DNA of 36,536 bases from Alphaproteobacteria bacterium RIFCSPLOWO2_01_FULL_40_26. GTDB lineage: Bacteria > Pseudomonadota > Alphaproteobacteria > Rickettsiales > UBA1997. The stretch covers positions 1 to 36,536 of the forward strand of contig MEMO01000027.1 in the NCBI GenBank assembly GCA_001767955.1, in the 5' to 3' direction. A program made the position numbers and the translations under genes. The notes under the pieces were generated by a model, which was not told where the DNA came from, did no database searches, and saw nothing but the letters and a program-made list of their open reading frames with translations. The first letter of the stretch is position 1, and every line of letters starts with the position of its first letter. This document shows positions 26,124-34,769 of the stretch, piece by piece.

Positions 26124-27347
26124 ATGATGAACATTACCAGAACTCTTCAACCAATAATCAACGAAGCAAGCAAGGATTCGCGCGTTTTACTACTTCTTGG
26201 CCCACGTCAAGTAGGTAAAACAACTTTGCTTAAAGAAGCCCAAAAAGGAAAACGTTCTTACATAACACTCGATGATCTCAATTTACGTAATGCTGCCAAC
26301 CATGATCCAGCGGGCTTCATTGAACGTTTAAAATTGCCGGTTCTAATTGATGAAGTACAATATGCGCCCAATCTTTTTCCTTACATAAAAATCGCAGTTG
26401 ATGAAAAAAAAGAGCGCGGATTATTTTGGTTAACCGGCTCACAACAATTTGACATGATGAGAAATGTGACAGAATCGCTAGCCGGACGTGTCGCAATATT
26501 AAAACTACAGGGAATTTCTTTGGCAGAAGAAGAAAACCGTCCCAAAAACACACCTTTTTTACCTGATTTAAAAACCATTAAATCGCGCCAAAAACAGGCA
26601 AAAACCCTGACAATATCAAAAATTTTTCATAAAATCTGGCGCGGTTCTTTTCCAGAAATTGTAGTTAAAAAAGGCAAAAATTGGGAGAGGTTTTATGAAT
26701 CTTATGTCGCAACTTACATTCAACACGATGTGCGACAATATCTGCAAATATCCAACCAAACTACTTTTTATAAATTTATGCAAATTGCCGCTGCCCGCAC
26801 AGCACAATTGATAAATTATACCGATATGGCGCGCGATGTTGGTGTAAGCCAACCTACCATAAAAACATGGCTTGAAGCGCTTCATGCCGCCGGCATCATC
26901 TATATGCTTCAACCATATTTTAACAACAGATCAAAGCGTCTTATTCAAACTCCAAAACTTTATTTTCTTGATACCGGACTTTGCTCATTTTTAACCGGAT
27001 GGCTGAATGAAGATGTGCTTGAAAGGGGTGCAATGTCAGGAGCAATGTTAGAAACCTATGTGGTTTCCGAGATAATAAAATCCTACATTCACAACGGACA
27101 CAACCCGCATGTTTTTTTCTATCGCGACAAGGAAAAACGTGAGATTGATCTGATTATCGAACAAAATAACAAACTCTATCCAATAGAAATTAAAAAAACT
27201 TCTTCACTGCAAAATCTACAATTCCAAAATTTTTCTGTTCTAAAAAATTTAAAAGCGGAAGTGGCTCATGGCGCGGTTCTATGCTTTGTTAAAACCGCAC
27301 TACCTTTAACAAGAGACATTGACGCAATTCCAATAAGTTGGATTTAG
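26124..27347 (+). CDS. AAA+ ATPase with DUF4143 domain
   Basis: A 407-residue protein. The N-terminal AAA_14 domain has Walker A GPRQVGKTT at 26-34, Walker B PVLIDEVQY at 72-80 and sensor TGSQQF. A middle winged-helix-like part (YTDMARDVGVSQPTIKTWL) precedes a C-terminal DUF4143 region with a restriction-endonuclease-like core, REIDLII then PIEIKKT, which may or may not be catalytic. Proteins of this group are very common and often strain-variable; no general function is established. It has its own strand context between repeats and ends in a stop that touches the tagagcctgt repeat motif. A start one codon later (26127) is equally likely. Confidence 0.88.
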   Translation: MMNITRTLQPIINEASKDSRVLLLLGPRQVGKTTLLKEAQKGKRSYITLDDLNLRNAANHDPAGFIERLKLPVLIDEVQYAPNLFPYIKIAVDEKKERGLFWLTGSQQFDMMRNVTESLAGRVAILKLQGISLAEEENRPKNTPFLPDLKTIKSRQKQAKTLTISKIFHKIWRGSFPEIVVKKGKNWERFYESYVATYIQHDVRQYLQISNQTTFYKFMQIAAARTAQLINYTDMARDVGVSQPTIKTWLEALHAAGIIYMLQPYFNNRSKRLIQTPKLYFLDTGLCSFLTGWLNEDVLERGAMSGAMLETYVVSEIIKSYIHNGHNPHVFFYRDKEKREIDLIIEQNNKLYPIEIKKTSSLQNLQFQNFSVLKNLKAEVAHGAVLCFVKTALPLTRDIDAIPISWI

Positions 27348-27351
27348 AGCC

Positions 27352-27378
27352 TGTCATCCTGAACTTGTTTCAGGATCT
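27352..27378 (+). repeat. 27-bp hairpin repeat copy
   Basis: An exact copy of the unit at 8603-8629, 4 bases after the DUF4143 gene stop. It is followed by a decayed motif, taataacggatctggatta, also seen inverted near 17803 and 18823. It may serve as a terminator. Confidence 0.88.
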
Positions 27379-27393
27379 AATAACGGATCTGGA

Positions 27394-27582
27394 TTAAACA
27401 AACTTCTTTGATTCCAAAGATTCAATTCTCTCTTTAGCTGCAATTAAATAGCTCATCAATTCAACTTTTTCATTTTCAGACAATAGATTACTTTGCATCA
27501 CTACACTGGTTTTTTCTAAATCCCCGAAAAATTGTTCAATTGACCATTTGAGAAATAAAAATTCGATATTTTTGCTGGACAT
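27394..27582 (-). CDS. Small protein of unknown function (62 aa)
   Basis: A protein of 62 residues from ATG at 27582 (a TTG lies one codon upstream). It is a charged, amphipathic helical sequence, MSSKNIEFLFLKWSIEQFFG then SENEKVELMSYLIAAKERIE, with no motif I know. It diverges from the XRE gene, with the inverted repeat 27638-27737 between them. Codon use is ordinary. It may be real because its composition is protein-like, but there is no independent support. Confidence 0.5.
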   Translation of the reverse strand: MSSKNIEFLFLKWSIEQFFGDLEKTSVVMQSNLLSENEKVELMSYLIAAKERIESLESKKFV

Positions 27583-27637
27583 CAAAATAAAATTTTAGGT
27601 TGTTGGTCTACTTCAAAATGATAAAAATCAACGATAC

Positions 27638-27737
27638 ATATACCAAATAAACTATCTTTTGGACCCACTTCTGGCTTCGTCTTTTTGCCAAAAATACTTC
27701 GCCATAACTTGGTTAAAAGATAGTTTATTTGGTATAT
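27638..27737. repeat. Inverted repeat between divergent genes
   Basis: Perfect 23-bp arms start atataccaaataaactatct (27638-27660) with the complement at 27715-27737, and weaker pairing continues inside (tttttgcc against ggcaaaaa). It is about 100 bp in all. It resembles a MITE with terminal inverted repeats. It could also carry divergent operator functions because an XRE gene starts 36 bases beyond it. No target duplication is obvious. Confidence 0.82.
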
Positions 27738-27772
27738 ATGTGGACGTGAGTATAATCACGTAAAAAATTCTG

Positions 27773-28027
27773 ATGTCAACGGCTATTTGTTTTTATATGA
27801 AGAACAAAAAAGCCGAAAAAACAGTTTTAAAATTGTTAAATGAATTTGAGAAAATTCGTAAACACAAAGGGTTTTCTCATGACAAGCTTGCAGAATTATC
27901 CGGTCTTAATCGCTCCACTATCAGCCTTCTCGAAAGTAAAAAAATTACTCCAACCATTCTGACTTGTCTCAAAATTGCAGGCGCGCTTGATATTGATCTA
28001 CACGAATTACTTGAACAAGTTAGCTAA
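27773..28027 (+). CDS. XRE-family DNA-binding regulator
   Basis: An 84-residue protein with one helix-turn-helix of the Cro/C1 type: [20 protein letters not shown], then [20 protein letters not shown], ending [11 protein letters not shown]. The predicted first 8 residues are hydrophobic and probably not translated; the second ATG (27797, MKNKKAEKT) is the better start. The 3' end overlaps the convergent uvrB 3' end by 8 bases. It may control itself or the divergent small gene through the inverted repeat in between. Confidence 0.85.
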   Translation: MSTAICFYMKNKKAEKTVLKLLNEFEKIRKHKGFSHDKLAELSGLNRSTISLLESKKITPTILTCLKIAGALDIDLHELLEQVS

Positions 28028-29987
28028 CCAACCGCAAATTTTCTGCTTTTTTTATCTGATCACGCAACGCCGCCGCCCTTTCAAAATCAAGGTTTGTTGC
28101 CGCTTTCAGCATTTCTTTTTTCATAGCTTCAAGTTCGCGCTCGGTTGGGATTTCTGTGAGAATTTGATCTTTTTTCGCATCATTTTTTTTGCTATAAAGA
28201 TTGGCAAGAGCAGAACCTAAAGGCTTGCTGGTTGTGGTTGGAGTGATGTTGTGTTTTTTGTTGTAAGCAATCTGGATTTCCCTACGACGATTCGTTTCTG
28301 CCAAAGCAGCACGAATCGATTTGGTTTCTTTGTCGGCATAAAGGATGACCTTGCTTTTAGCATTACGAGCGGCGCGGCCGATTGTTTGGATCAGCGAAGT
28401 TTCGTTTCTTAAAAAACCTTCCTTGTCAGCATCCAAAATCGCCATCAGCGCACATTCAGGAATATCAAGGCCTTCGCGCAATAAATTTACACCAACCAAA
28501 CAATCATATTTTCCAAGACGCAAATTTTGGATGATCTCAATGCGATCAAGCGTATCAACGTCGGAATGCATATAAATCACATTAATTCCGCGATCATTTA
28601 AATAATCCGCCAAATCCTCGGACATTTTTTTTGTCAAAGTCGTAACCAAAGTGCGAAAGCCGAGCGCCCTTGTTATTTCTATCTCGGCAAGCAAATCAGC
28701 AACCTGATTTTTTGCCGGACGCACTTCACAAAGCGGATCAAGCAAGCCGGTTGGACGGATAATTTGTTCGACAATTTCACCATCGGTTTTCGCCAATTCA
28801 TATTTTCCTGGAGTAGCAGAAACATAGATAGTTTGTGGCTTGAAAGCCTCCCACTCCGTAAATTTTAACGGACGATTATCAAGCGCCGAAGGCAGACGAA
28901 AACCAAATTCCGCCAAAGTTGATTTGCGCACAAAATCGCCCTTATACATGCCGTCAATTTGCGGAATCGAGACATGGCTTTCATCAACAAAAAGCAAAGC
29001 ATCTTGCGGCAGATATTCGAAAAGGGTCGGTGGCGCAGCGCCGGCTGGCCTTCCGGTTAAATAGCGCGAATAATTTTCGATGCCTTTGCATGAACCAACA
29101 TTTAGCAACATTTCCATATCGTAAGTGGTGCGTTGGTTTAAACGCTGCGCGTAGGTGAGATTTCCCTGCGCTTCCAATTCTTGCAGACGAATTGCCAAAT
29201 CGTTTTTGATGTTGGTGATGGAACCGCGTAAAGTCTCAGCTGGAGTCACATAGTGCGACGAAGGATAAAGCGCGATTGCTTCAAGTTTACAAAAATTTTC
29301 GCCGGTTAGCGGATCAAATTCGATAATTTCCTCAATCTCATCGCCAAACATACAAATGCGCCATGCGCGCTCATCGGTGTGTGATGGAAAAACGTCAATC
29401 ACATCACCTTTCACGCGAAAAGTGCAGCGCGAAAATTCGATGTCATTTCTGCTATATTGCAGATCAACCAAACGCAGCAAAAGTTTCTGGCGATTGATTT
29501 CCTCGCCTGTTTTCAAGCGCAAAACCATCTTTGAATAAAATTCCGGCGAACCAATGCCATAAATGCAGGAAACCGAAGCAATCACAATCACATCGCGTCG
29601 CTCAAAAAGCGCACGGGTTGCGGCATGGCGCAAGCGGTCGATTTGCTCGTTGATTGATGAATCTTTTTCGATGTAAGTGTCGGTTTTTGGAACGTAAGCT
29701 TCGGGCTGATAATAATCGTAAAACGACACGAAATAACCAACTTCATTTTCCGGAAAAAATTCTTTCATCTCACCATAAAGCTGCGCCGCGAGAGTTTTGT
29801 TATGAGCCATAATCAAAGCCGGCCGCTGCGTTTTCTCGATGATATTGGCCATGGTAAAAGTTTTACCAGAACCAGTAATACCAAGCAAAACCTGATCTTT
29901 TTTATTCTCGTTCAAACCGGAAATAAGCTTATCAATCGCTTGCGGCTGATCGCCGGCGGGGGAAAAGATGGAGTGAAGTTTAAACAC
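28020..29987 (-). CDS. uvrB: Excinuclease ABC subunit B
   Basis: The nucleotide-excision-repair helicase-like subunit that loads at damage with UvrA and recruits UvrC. From the GTG at 29987 the protein starts [18 protein letters not shown], exactly where the family starts, and has 655 residues. Walker A GITGSGKT is at 36-43, the beta-hairpin [20 protein letters not shown] at 90-109, helicase motifs such as DESHVSIPQ and SATPG follow, and a C-terminal UVR motif ends [13 protein letters not shown]. An ATG 21 codons upstream (30050) is in frame but would add residues read from repeat DNA, so I reject it. Confidence 0.96.
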   Translation of the reverse strand: MFKLHSIFSPAGDQPQAIDKLISGLNENKKDQVLLGITGSGKTFTMANIIEKTQRPALIMAHNKTLAAQLYGEMKEFFPENEVGYFVSFYDYYQPEAYVPKTDTYIEKDSSINEQIDRLRHAATRALFERRDVIVIASVSCIYGIGSPEFYSKMVLRLKTGEEINRQKLLLRLVDLQYSRNDIEFSRCTFRVKGDVIDVFPSHTDERAWRICMFGDEIEEIIEFDPLTGENFCKLEAIALYPSSHYVTPAETLRGSITNIKNDLAIRLQELEAQGNLTYAQRLNQRTTYDMEMLLNVGSCKGIENYSRYLTGRPAGAAPPTLFEYLPQDALLFVDESHVSIPQIDGMYKGDFVRKSTLAEFGFRLPSALDNRPLKFTEWEAFKPQTIYVSATPGKYELAKTDGEIVEQIIRPTGLLDPLCEVRPAKNQVADLLAEIEITRALGFRTLVTTLTKKMSEDLADYLNDRGINVIYMHSDVDTLDRIEIIQNLRLGKYDCLVGVNLLREGLDIPECALMAILDADKEGFLRNETSLIQTIGRAARNAKSKVILYADKETKSIRAALAETNRRREIQIAYNKKHNITPTTTSKPLGSALANLYSKKNDAKKDQILTEIPTERELEAMKKEMLKAATNLDFERAAALRDQIKKAENLRLVS

Positions 29988-30044
29988 AAACTTTGAATGG
30001 TTGTTATGCAAATTTTGTGTCCGAGAAAAGATGGTTTCAAAACA

Positions 30045-30071
30045 TGTCATCCTGAACTTGTTTCAGGATCT
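30045..30071 (+). repeat. 27-bp hairpin repeat copy upstream of uvrB
   Basis: An exact copy of the unit, overlapping the spurious ATG at 30050. Next to it a gcaaattttgtgtcc motif (30008-30022) recurs. The uvrB promoter must lie here or inside the repeat. Confidence 0.88.
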
Positions 30072-30174
30072 ATTTTTAGAGACACAATATTTTTGATAAC
30101 AACCGTTATTGAGGGCTACTTATAAAAAATCTTGCAGTTTCTTGGTCAAAAAATAGCTTGCCCGCCCTCATTTT

Positions 30175-30249
30175 GCCGGATTAGCTCAGCGGTAGAGCAA
30201 CTGTCTTGTAAACAGTAGGTCGTCAGTTCAAATCCGACATCCGGCACCA
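30175..30249 (+). tRNA. tRNA-Thr (anticodon TGT)
   Basis: The acceptor gccggat pairs with atccggc. The anticodon stem actgt/acagt closes ctTGTaa. T arm gtcag-ttcaaat-ccgac has one A-C mismatch. CCA is encoded at 30247-30249. It reads ACA and related threonine codons. It lies 22 bases before a TA-flanked MITE. Confidence 0.94.
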
Positions 30250-30271
30250 GGCTTTGAATTTATCATGCCTC

Positions 30272-30435
30272 TAGGGCGTGTTGACATTCATTTTTATTCC
30301 CATTTTTCCACAAATTTTTGCTCATTTTTTTGAAGAATTTTTTGCAGTATATCTAATACAGCTGCAAAATTCTTCAAAAAAGTCGCTAAAAATTTCTGAA
30401 AAACTGTGAATAAAAATGAATGTCAACACGCCCTA
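30272..30435. mobile_element. TA-flanked MITE with 27-bp perfect inverted ends
   Basis: Ends 30273-30299 and 30408-30434 are perfect complements (the inner end begins gggcgtgttgacattc), and pairing continues imperfectly through the whole 160 bp. TA dinucleotides sit at both borders, as for IS630/Tc1-type insertion. There is no transposase. The right arm runs into plsC and supplies its apparent GTG start and first residues. Confidence 0.85.
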
Positions 30436-31143
30436 TTTTCTTCTCTCCTCTTCTGGCTCTTCATCAATGCCTGGGGCGCAATTATTCCGATAATTTACTT
30501 TCCAATTTTCATCACGCGCAGCCGCAAACTTGCAGATCATGGCGCCAAAGTGTGGGCGGTTTTTGCCTTGTGGGTTTTAAAAAAATTATGTCGCATTGAT
30601 CACAAAATCGTTGGGCTTGATAAATTGCCGAAAGAACCATGCATTATTGCATGCAAACACCAGTCAATGTGGGAAACTATTGTGATGCATTTGATAGTGA
30701 AACGTCCGGTTTATGTTTACAAAAAGGAGTTGGAAAAAATCCCGTTTTACGGCTGGTTTTTAAAAATCATGAGTGGCATCAAACTCAACCGCAAAGGCGG
30801 AACTTCTGCGCTCAAAAGCTTAATCAGACAAGCAAAAGAATATTTGGCAGAAGGCCAAACCATTGTGATTTTTCCGCAGGGAACAAGAGTGCCACCAAGC
30901 ACTTCAACAAAAGAATATCCATATCAGGCTGGCATCACAGCTCTCTATCTTGCATGCAATGTAAAAGTGATTCCGGCTGCTCTAAATTCAGGAAAATTCT
31001 GGAAAAAACATAAGCTGGTTAAAACCAGCGGTACAATCACGCTGGAGTTTATGGACGCAATTATGCCCGGCTTGTCGAAACAGGAATTTAATAAAAAGCT
31101 GGAAGAAGCGATTGAGAAAAGAAGCGCAGAATTATCGTCTTAA
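30406..31143 (+). CDS. plsC: 1-acyl-sn-glycerol-3-phosphate acyltransferase
   Basis: A 245-residue membrane-bound enzyme that adds the second acyl chain in phosphatidic acid synthesis. An N-terminal membrane span (about 11-35) precedes acyltransferase motif I, KHQSMWET at 84-91. Here the HX4D position holds Glu90, a variant I have seen in alphaproteobacterial members. Motif II/III elements include FYGWFLKIMSGI, the NRKGG loop, and FPQGTR at 156-161. The GTG start and residues MNKNECQHAL come from the right arm of the MITE at 30272-30435, so the native N-terminus was probably replaced. The homology begins near FSSLLFWLFI. It converges on ccmE with a 12-base overlap. Confidence 0.92.
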   Translation: MNKNECQHALFSSLLFWLFINAWGAIIPIIYFPIFITRSRKLADHGAKVWAVFALWVLKKLCRIDHKIVGLDKLPKEPCIIACKHQSMWETIVMHLIVKRPVYVYKKELEKIPFYGWFLKIMSGIKLNRKGGTSALKSLIRQAKEYLAEGQTIVIFPQGTRVPPSTSTKEYPYQAGITALYLACNVKVIPAALNSGKFWKKHKLVKTSGTITLEFMDAIMPGLSKQEFNKKLEEAIEKRSAELSS

Positions 31144-31551
31144 TGATCTGGCGACTTCTGGCGGCATGTAGTTTTCGTCGTGTTTTACCAACAATTCGCG
31201 AGAGAGAAATTCATTTTTTTCTACATTAAAAATGCCTTTTGCCACTACTCCCTGCTTTTCGCGAAACAAATCAGGCAGAATTCCGGTGTAATGAATTTTC
31301 AGATCATTTTCATAATCGGTGATGACAAATTCGATGTTTAAGGCATCAATTTTTTTTATCGTTTCTTCTTTAACCATCCCGCCAGCTCTGATTTGGCGAC
31401 CGCTAATTTTTACACTCTTCAGCTCGGTTGGTGAATAAAAAAATACAATATTTTCACGAAAATTTTTGATTACAAAGATCAGTGCAACAACAGAAATAAC
31501 AAAGGCCGAACCAACAAAAACCAGGCGCCTTCTTTTATGACGATTTGGCAT
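31132..31551 (-). CDS. ccmE: Cytochrome c biogenesis heme chaperone CcmE
   Basis: A periplasmic heme chaperone anchored by one N-terminal span (about 10-28). It has the OB-fold pattern GRQIRAGGMVKEETI, FVITDYENDLKIHYTGILPDLFREKQGVVAKG and the heme-binding LLVKHDENYMPPEV with covalent His124 and Tyr128. Length of 139 residues is normal. It passes heme to apocytochrome c through CcmF. It begins inside the 3' end of ccmD (17-base overlap). The other ccm genes are not here, so the system is split, as is often seen in Rickettsiales. Confidence 0.96.
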   Translation of the reverse strand: MPNRHKRRRLVFVGSAFVISVVALIFVIKNFRENIVFFYSPTELKSVKISGRQIRAGGMVKEETIKKIDALNIEFVITDYENDLKIHYTGILPDLFREKQGVVAKGIFNVEKNEFLSRELLVKHDENYMPPEVARSLRR

Positions 31552-31663
31552 TTTTAACCGAAGAATATCCCGCTACCACAAAAACAAAAAGCAGGACAAG
31601 AGTGATTGCGGTGAGGGCATAAGCTACATAAACGAAATTGGAATAATCGTAAAATTGAAACAT
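31535..31663 (-). CDS. ccmD: Heme exporter protein CcmD (42 aa)
   Basis: A 42-codon gene. The protein starts MFQFYDYSNFVYVAYALTAI and has one membrane span rich in Leu/Val, then GYSSVKNAKSS. The aromatic YSNFVYVAY before the span is the typical CcmD pattern. CcmD helps release holo-CcmE from the CcmABC heme exporter. Its stop lies 17 bases inside ccmE, and tRNA-Phe lies 16 bases upstream. Short length is normal for the family, so confidence comes from pattern plus position. Confidence 0.85.
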   Translation of the reverse strand: MFQFYDYSNFVYVAYALTAITLVLLFVFVVAGYSSVKNAKSS

Positions 31664-31679
31664 CTGAATTTTCTGGCTG

Positions 31680-31752
31680 TGCCTGGAGGCGGAATCGAAC
31701 CACCGACACAAGGATTTTCAGTCCTTTGCTCTACCGACTGAGCTATCCAGGC
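31680..31752 (-). tRNA. tRNA-Phe (anticodon GAA)
   Basis: On the minus strand, acceptor gcctgga pairs with tccaggc. The D arm is gctcagtcggtagagc, the anticodon stem aagga/tcctt closes ctGAAaa, and the T stem ggtgg/ccgcc closes ttcgatt. 73 bases, CCA not encoded. It reads phenylalanine codons. Confidence 0.95.
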
Positions 31753-31811
31753 TTAAAAAGAGGCAAGCAAACTATGGTTCGGGCTTTTATTTTGCAAGTT
31801 CGCAAGCAGGT

Positions 31812-32504
31812 TTAGTTTATCACAATTAGCGACACATTTCTTCCGCAATCTTTTTCTCCCAAATGCGTTGATCTTCTGAAAGAAAAAAAATCTCTGTCAT
31901 TTTCGTAAGTATCGAGGCGTTGATTTTCGATTTTCTCTATGCCGGATTCGTGCAACTTTTTTTCAACATATAACGGAAGATCAAACCAGTATTTGCCTGT
32001 TTTTGCACCATCTTCAAAAAATTTCGCATTAGCAGAATCTTCCTGCAAAAACTCGTCAAAAAACTCCTGCGAAACCTGATAGGATTTTTGCTGGATCATC
32101 GGACCAATAATGGCAGAAATTTTTTCGGCGCCGAGTTTTGTCATCGCTTCAATGGTTGATTTGATAATGCCAAGCTTGGCCCCGCGCCATCCGGCATGAG
32201 CAGCTGCAATGATTTTTTTATCCTCGTCAAAAAATAAAATCGGTGCGCAATCAGCGGTAATTATGCCAATTGTGATATTTGATAAATTTGTCACCAAGGC
32301 ATCAGCCTTTGGCAATTCTTGATCGCCATGAATTTTTGCTTTTGTATCAATCACCACAACATCGCGTCCGTGAATTTGATTCACAAAAAGATTTTGTGTG
32401 CTGACAATATTTTTTTCCTTAAGCATGCGGCCAAGATTGGCGCGGTTTGCAAGCTTGCGATCAATCAAACAATCCTTGCCAAAAAAGTGATATTTTATGC
32501 TCAT
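31812..32504 (-). CDS. pgeF: PgeF / YfiH family protein (Cu-oxidase_4, DUF152)
   Basis: A 230-residue protein of the laccase-domain family. The three metal-binding residues are visible: His45 in NQIHG, Cys86 in TADCAPILFF and His103 in AAAHAGWRG; IGPMIQQKSYQVS follows. Members have been reported as purine nucleoside phosphorylase/adenosine deaminase-like enzymes or as peptidoglycan editing factor PgeF. The true role here is not decided by sequence. It overlaps the thrB stop by 4 bases (ATGA), so the two are co-translated. Confidence 0.92.
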   Translation of the reverse strand: MSIKYHFFGKDCLIDRKLANRANLGRMLKEKNIVSTQNLFVNQIHGRDVVVIDTKAKIHGDQELPKADALVTNLSNITIGIITADCAPILFFDEDKKIIAAAHAGWRGAKLGIIKSTIEAMTKLGAEKISAIIGPMIQQKSYQVSQEFFDEFLQEDSANAKFFEDGAKTGKYWFDLPLYVEKKLHESGIEKIENQRLDTYENDRDFFSFRRSTHLGEKDCGRNVSLIVIN

Positions 32505-33460
32505 ATTTGCGCTTTGAACAAACGTAATTTTGCCAAATATTCTTGAGGATCTTTGATTTTTACCAAAGAATCTTTTGGCGTAAAAAACATGTCATGAAGC
32601 CTTGTTAATAAAAAGCGCATTGATGCTGCAACTAATGCAATTTTTAAAAAATCTTTTTCACTTTCTTCAAATTTTCTGACAGTTTCATAGCCCTTAAACA
32701 AAGCCAAAAATTTTTCTTCATCATCTAGCCAAGCAGTCGCGGTGATGGCAAAATCATAGATCAAAACATCATTGGCGGCAAAATAAAAATCTATTACACC
32801 GCTGATTTTTTGACCCATCACCAAGTCATCTTTCACAAGGGGAGAGTGAGAAATAGAGAAAAAAACATTATCGGGAAAAAGATCGAGATGCACTGCAGAT
32901 GCAGGCAAATCAAAGCGCCATGATTTTTCTAGAAAATCCAGATTGGTTAAAATTTCTTCACGTAAATCTTTCTGATAATTTTCGAGAAGACTTTCAAACT
33001 TTGAAAATAGTGGCCTGAAGCCATTTATTCCAAGATCATTTTCACGCGTCATTTTAAAATCAGCAGCGGCAAGATGCATTCTGGCAAGAATTTTTCCGAC
33101 TTCAAAACAGTGATCAGGCGTAATTTTTTTGATGATTGCACCGTTTAAAAAAGTGACAATTGCAGATTTTTTTCCTTTCAGATCAACTATCGCAGAACCA
33201 GAATTATCAAGGATCGGACATGGACAAACAATTCCCTTCTTTGCCAAATGCAGCTTAAAATTAATAAAAAATGGCAGATCATTTTCCCTGATGCGCGACT
33301 CAAAAATCGTCAAAATAAATTTTCCTTTTTTAGTGATGAGAATGAAATTGGAATTGTCTATTCCCTGCAAAATTTCCTTGAAATCAACAAGCTCGCCGAT
33401 GTTGTATTTTGTAAGATGGAAGATGATTTCTTCTCGTGTTAATTTTGTATGAACGGCCAT
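32501..33460 (-). CDS. thrB: Homoserine kinase, ThrB (aminoglycoside-phosphotransferase fold)
   Basis: A 319-residue protein from the ATG at 33460 (MAVHTKLTREEI); longer frames upstream read repeat-like DNA. It has the alphaproteobacterial ThrB pattern: YNIGELVDFKEILQGIDNSN, KGKFILTIFESR, the kinase catalytic loop HLDLFPDNVF at 191-200 and the magnesium motif IDFYFAAND at 223-231. Homoserine kinase makes O-phosphohomoserine for threonine synthesis. No other threonine genes are nearby, so the pathway may be scattered or the enzyme may have another substrate. It overlaps pgeF by 4 bases. Confidence 0.9.
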   Translation of the reverse strand: MAVHTKLTREEIIFHLTKYNIGELVDFKEILQGIDNSNFILITKKGKFILTIFESRIRENDLPFFINFKLHLAKKGIVCPCPILDNSGSAIVDLKGKKSAIVTFLNGAIIKKITPDHCFEVGKILARMHLAAADFKMTRENDLGINGFRPLFSKFESLLENYQKDLREEILTNLDFLEKSWRFDLPASAVHLDLFPDNVFFSISHSPLVKDDLVMGQKISGVIDFYFAANDVLIYDFAITATAWLDDEEKFLALFKGYETVRKFEESEKDFLKIALVAASMRFLLTRLHDMFFTPKDSLVKIKDPQEYLAKLRLFKAQI

Positions 33461-33497
33461 TTTATTTAGTGGCAAGTGGTAAGTTGATTGATATTTT

Positions 33498-34283
33498 TCA
33501 TGATTTTTTTTCTTCAATTTGGTTCTTATTCCAGGCATTAACCCACATTACATTAGATTTGGTATGGCCTGACCATTTTTTTGACTCGATGCGATCCTGA
33601 AATTTTTGTTGAGGTTTGGAAAGCCTGACTTGTTTTGCTATTTCAATGGTTGCTGCGGCAATTTGCGGATCAATTTTTGGGCGTATTTTCTGGTTAAAAA
33701 TTTTTTCGATGAAATTGGTGGTGTTAACAAAAAATTCCATAACGTCTGCTGTAGCAAAATCGCCATGTGCGATGACATTTCGCGAAACGCTTAACAACTC
33801 AAAATAGCGCGCAAAAAGTTCGGATAAAAACTGTTCTGGTTTATAGGATTTAAGCGCATCAACCATCAGCCTTTGTTTTTCGGATTTAAGAGTGATGATT
33901 TGTGGTTCGCGATTTTTCATATCATAACCGATGCACTTACGAAATTCTTCACCCAGATTAATGCCGCTTTCAAACTCCAAAGCATGCGCCATTTCATGCG
34001 CCAGCACATTGTAATTTAGACTGCGCAAAATGATTTTTAAAAAATTTTTATCGCGGTTGAAAGGCTCGGTTAAAAAACAGCCGACATTAGTGTCCCAACC
34101 CTTGATAATCCTGACTTCAAAATGGAGATGTTTTTGCTGTAATTTAGTCAAAACCAAATCCAAGCCATCCTTGAAAAGTTCAATGCGATAAAGATCCAGA
34201 AATAATTTTACAAATCTCTCGCCTTGATTTTCACCTTCAAACCCAATCTGTGGAGTAATAATTTTTGATAAAAACTTCATCAT
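33498..34283 (-). CDS. Protein with HExxH motif, function unknown
   Basis: A protein of 261 residues from the ATG pair at 34283/34280. The only clear motif is LAHEMAHALEFESG with HEMAH at 96-100, a metalloprotease-like zinc site; FLSELFARYFELLS could supply a third ligand. There is no signal peptide and no membrane span, so it is cytoplasmic, and the C-terminal tail is basic. It lies between fur and thrB on the same strand, 16 bases after the fur stop, so it is likely cotranscribed with fur. I do not recognise a named family. Confidence 0.8.
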   Translation of the reverse strand: MMKFLSKIITPQIGFEGENQGERFVKLFLDLYRIELFKDGLDLVLTKLQQKHLHFEVRIIKGWDTNVGCFLTEPFNRDKNFLKIILRSLNYNVLAHEMAHALEFESGINLGEEFRKCIGYDMKNREPQIITLKSEKQRLMVDALKSYKPEQFLSELFARYFELLSVSRNVIAHGDFATADVMEFFVNTTNFIEKIFNQKIRPKIDPQIAAATIEIAKQVRLSKPQQKFQDRIESKKWSGHTKSNVMWVNAWNKNQIEEKKS

Positions 34284-34299
34284 CTTATCTTGCTGCTTA

Positions 34300-34716
34300 T
34301 CACTTTCTAACCGGTCTACAATACAACTCCAGCTTATGCCCAATCAGCTCAAATCCATGATCGCGGGCAATTTTTTCTTTCAGATTTTCCAATTCTTCAC
34401 TGAAAAATTCATGGACTTCATTGGTAGTAATATCGATTAGATGATCGTGATGTTCATCGCTTTCAAGTTTTTCATAGCGCGCACGGCCCTTTCCGCCAAA
34501 ATCATGTTTGGCAATCACGCCAAGTTCATCAAACATTTTTACTGCGCGATAAACCGTAGCTATGCCGATTTTTGGATTAATTTTAGAAGCGCGACGATAA
34601 ACCTCTTCGACATCGGGATGGTCATGACTGTCTGAAATCACACGTGCAACAATGCGGCGATTCTCGGTTAATCTGATGTTTTTTTCTTCACAAAGTTTCT
34701 CAATTGGGGATGGCAT
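34300..34716 (-). CDS. fur: Fur-family regulator
   Basis: A 138-residue protein from the ATG at 34716 (MPSPIEKLCEEKNIRLTENR). It is a winged-helix repressor with HPDVEEVYRRAS, the DNA-recognition segment IGIATVYRAVKMFDELG (50-66), a metal-binding HHDHLIDI (89-96) and a C-terminal HKLELYCRP. The CxxC zinc site of E. coli Fur is absent, as usual in alphaproteobacterial Fur/Mur. Metal specificity (Fe or Mn) cannot be told. The frame stays open upstream through the 88-bp element at 34770-34857; that extension is not needed by the family and I regard it as untranslated leader. It is divergent from guaB. Confidence 0.94.
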   Translation of the reverse strand: MPSPIEKLCEEKNIRLTENRRIVARVISDSHDHPDVEEVYRRASKINPKIGIATVYRAVKMFDELGVIAKHDFGGKGRARYEKLESDEHHDHLIDITTNEVHEFFSEELENLKEKIARDHGFELIGHKLELYCRPVRK

Positions 34717-34769
34717 ATCTTCTTGTATTCTCGGTTGACACTTGCTGGTCTTCAATCCATTTTGGAACT

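Noticed and set aside
29988-30050. N-terminal extension of UvrB from the ATG at 30050
   Set aside because: The extra 21 residues are read from repeat DNA (27-bp unit and a gtgtcc motif), while the family start MFKLHS coincides with an in-frame GTG at 29987.
33461-33538. Longer ThrB from 33538
   Set aside because: The first 26 residues are lysine-rich and read from GTGGTAAG-like repeat remnants; family homology starts at MAVHTKLTREE.
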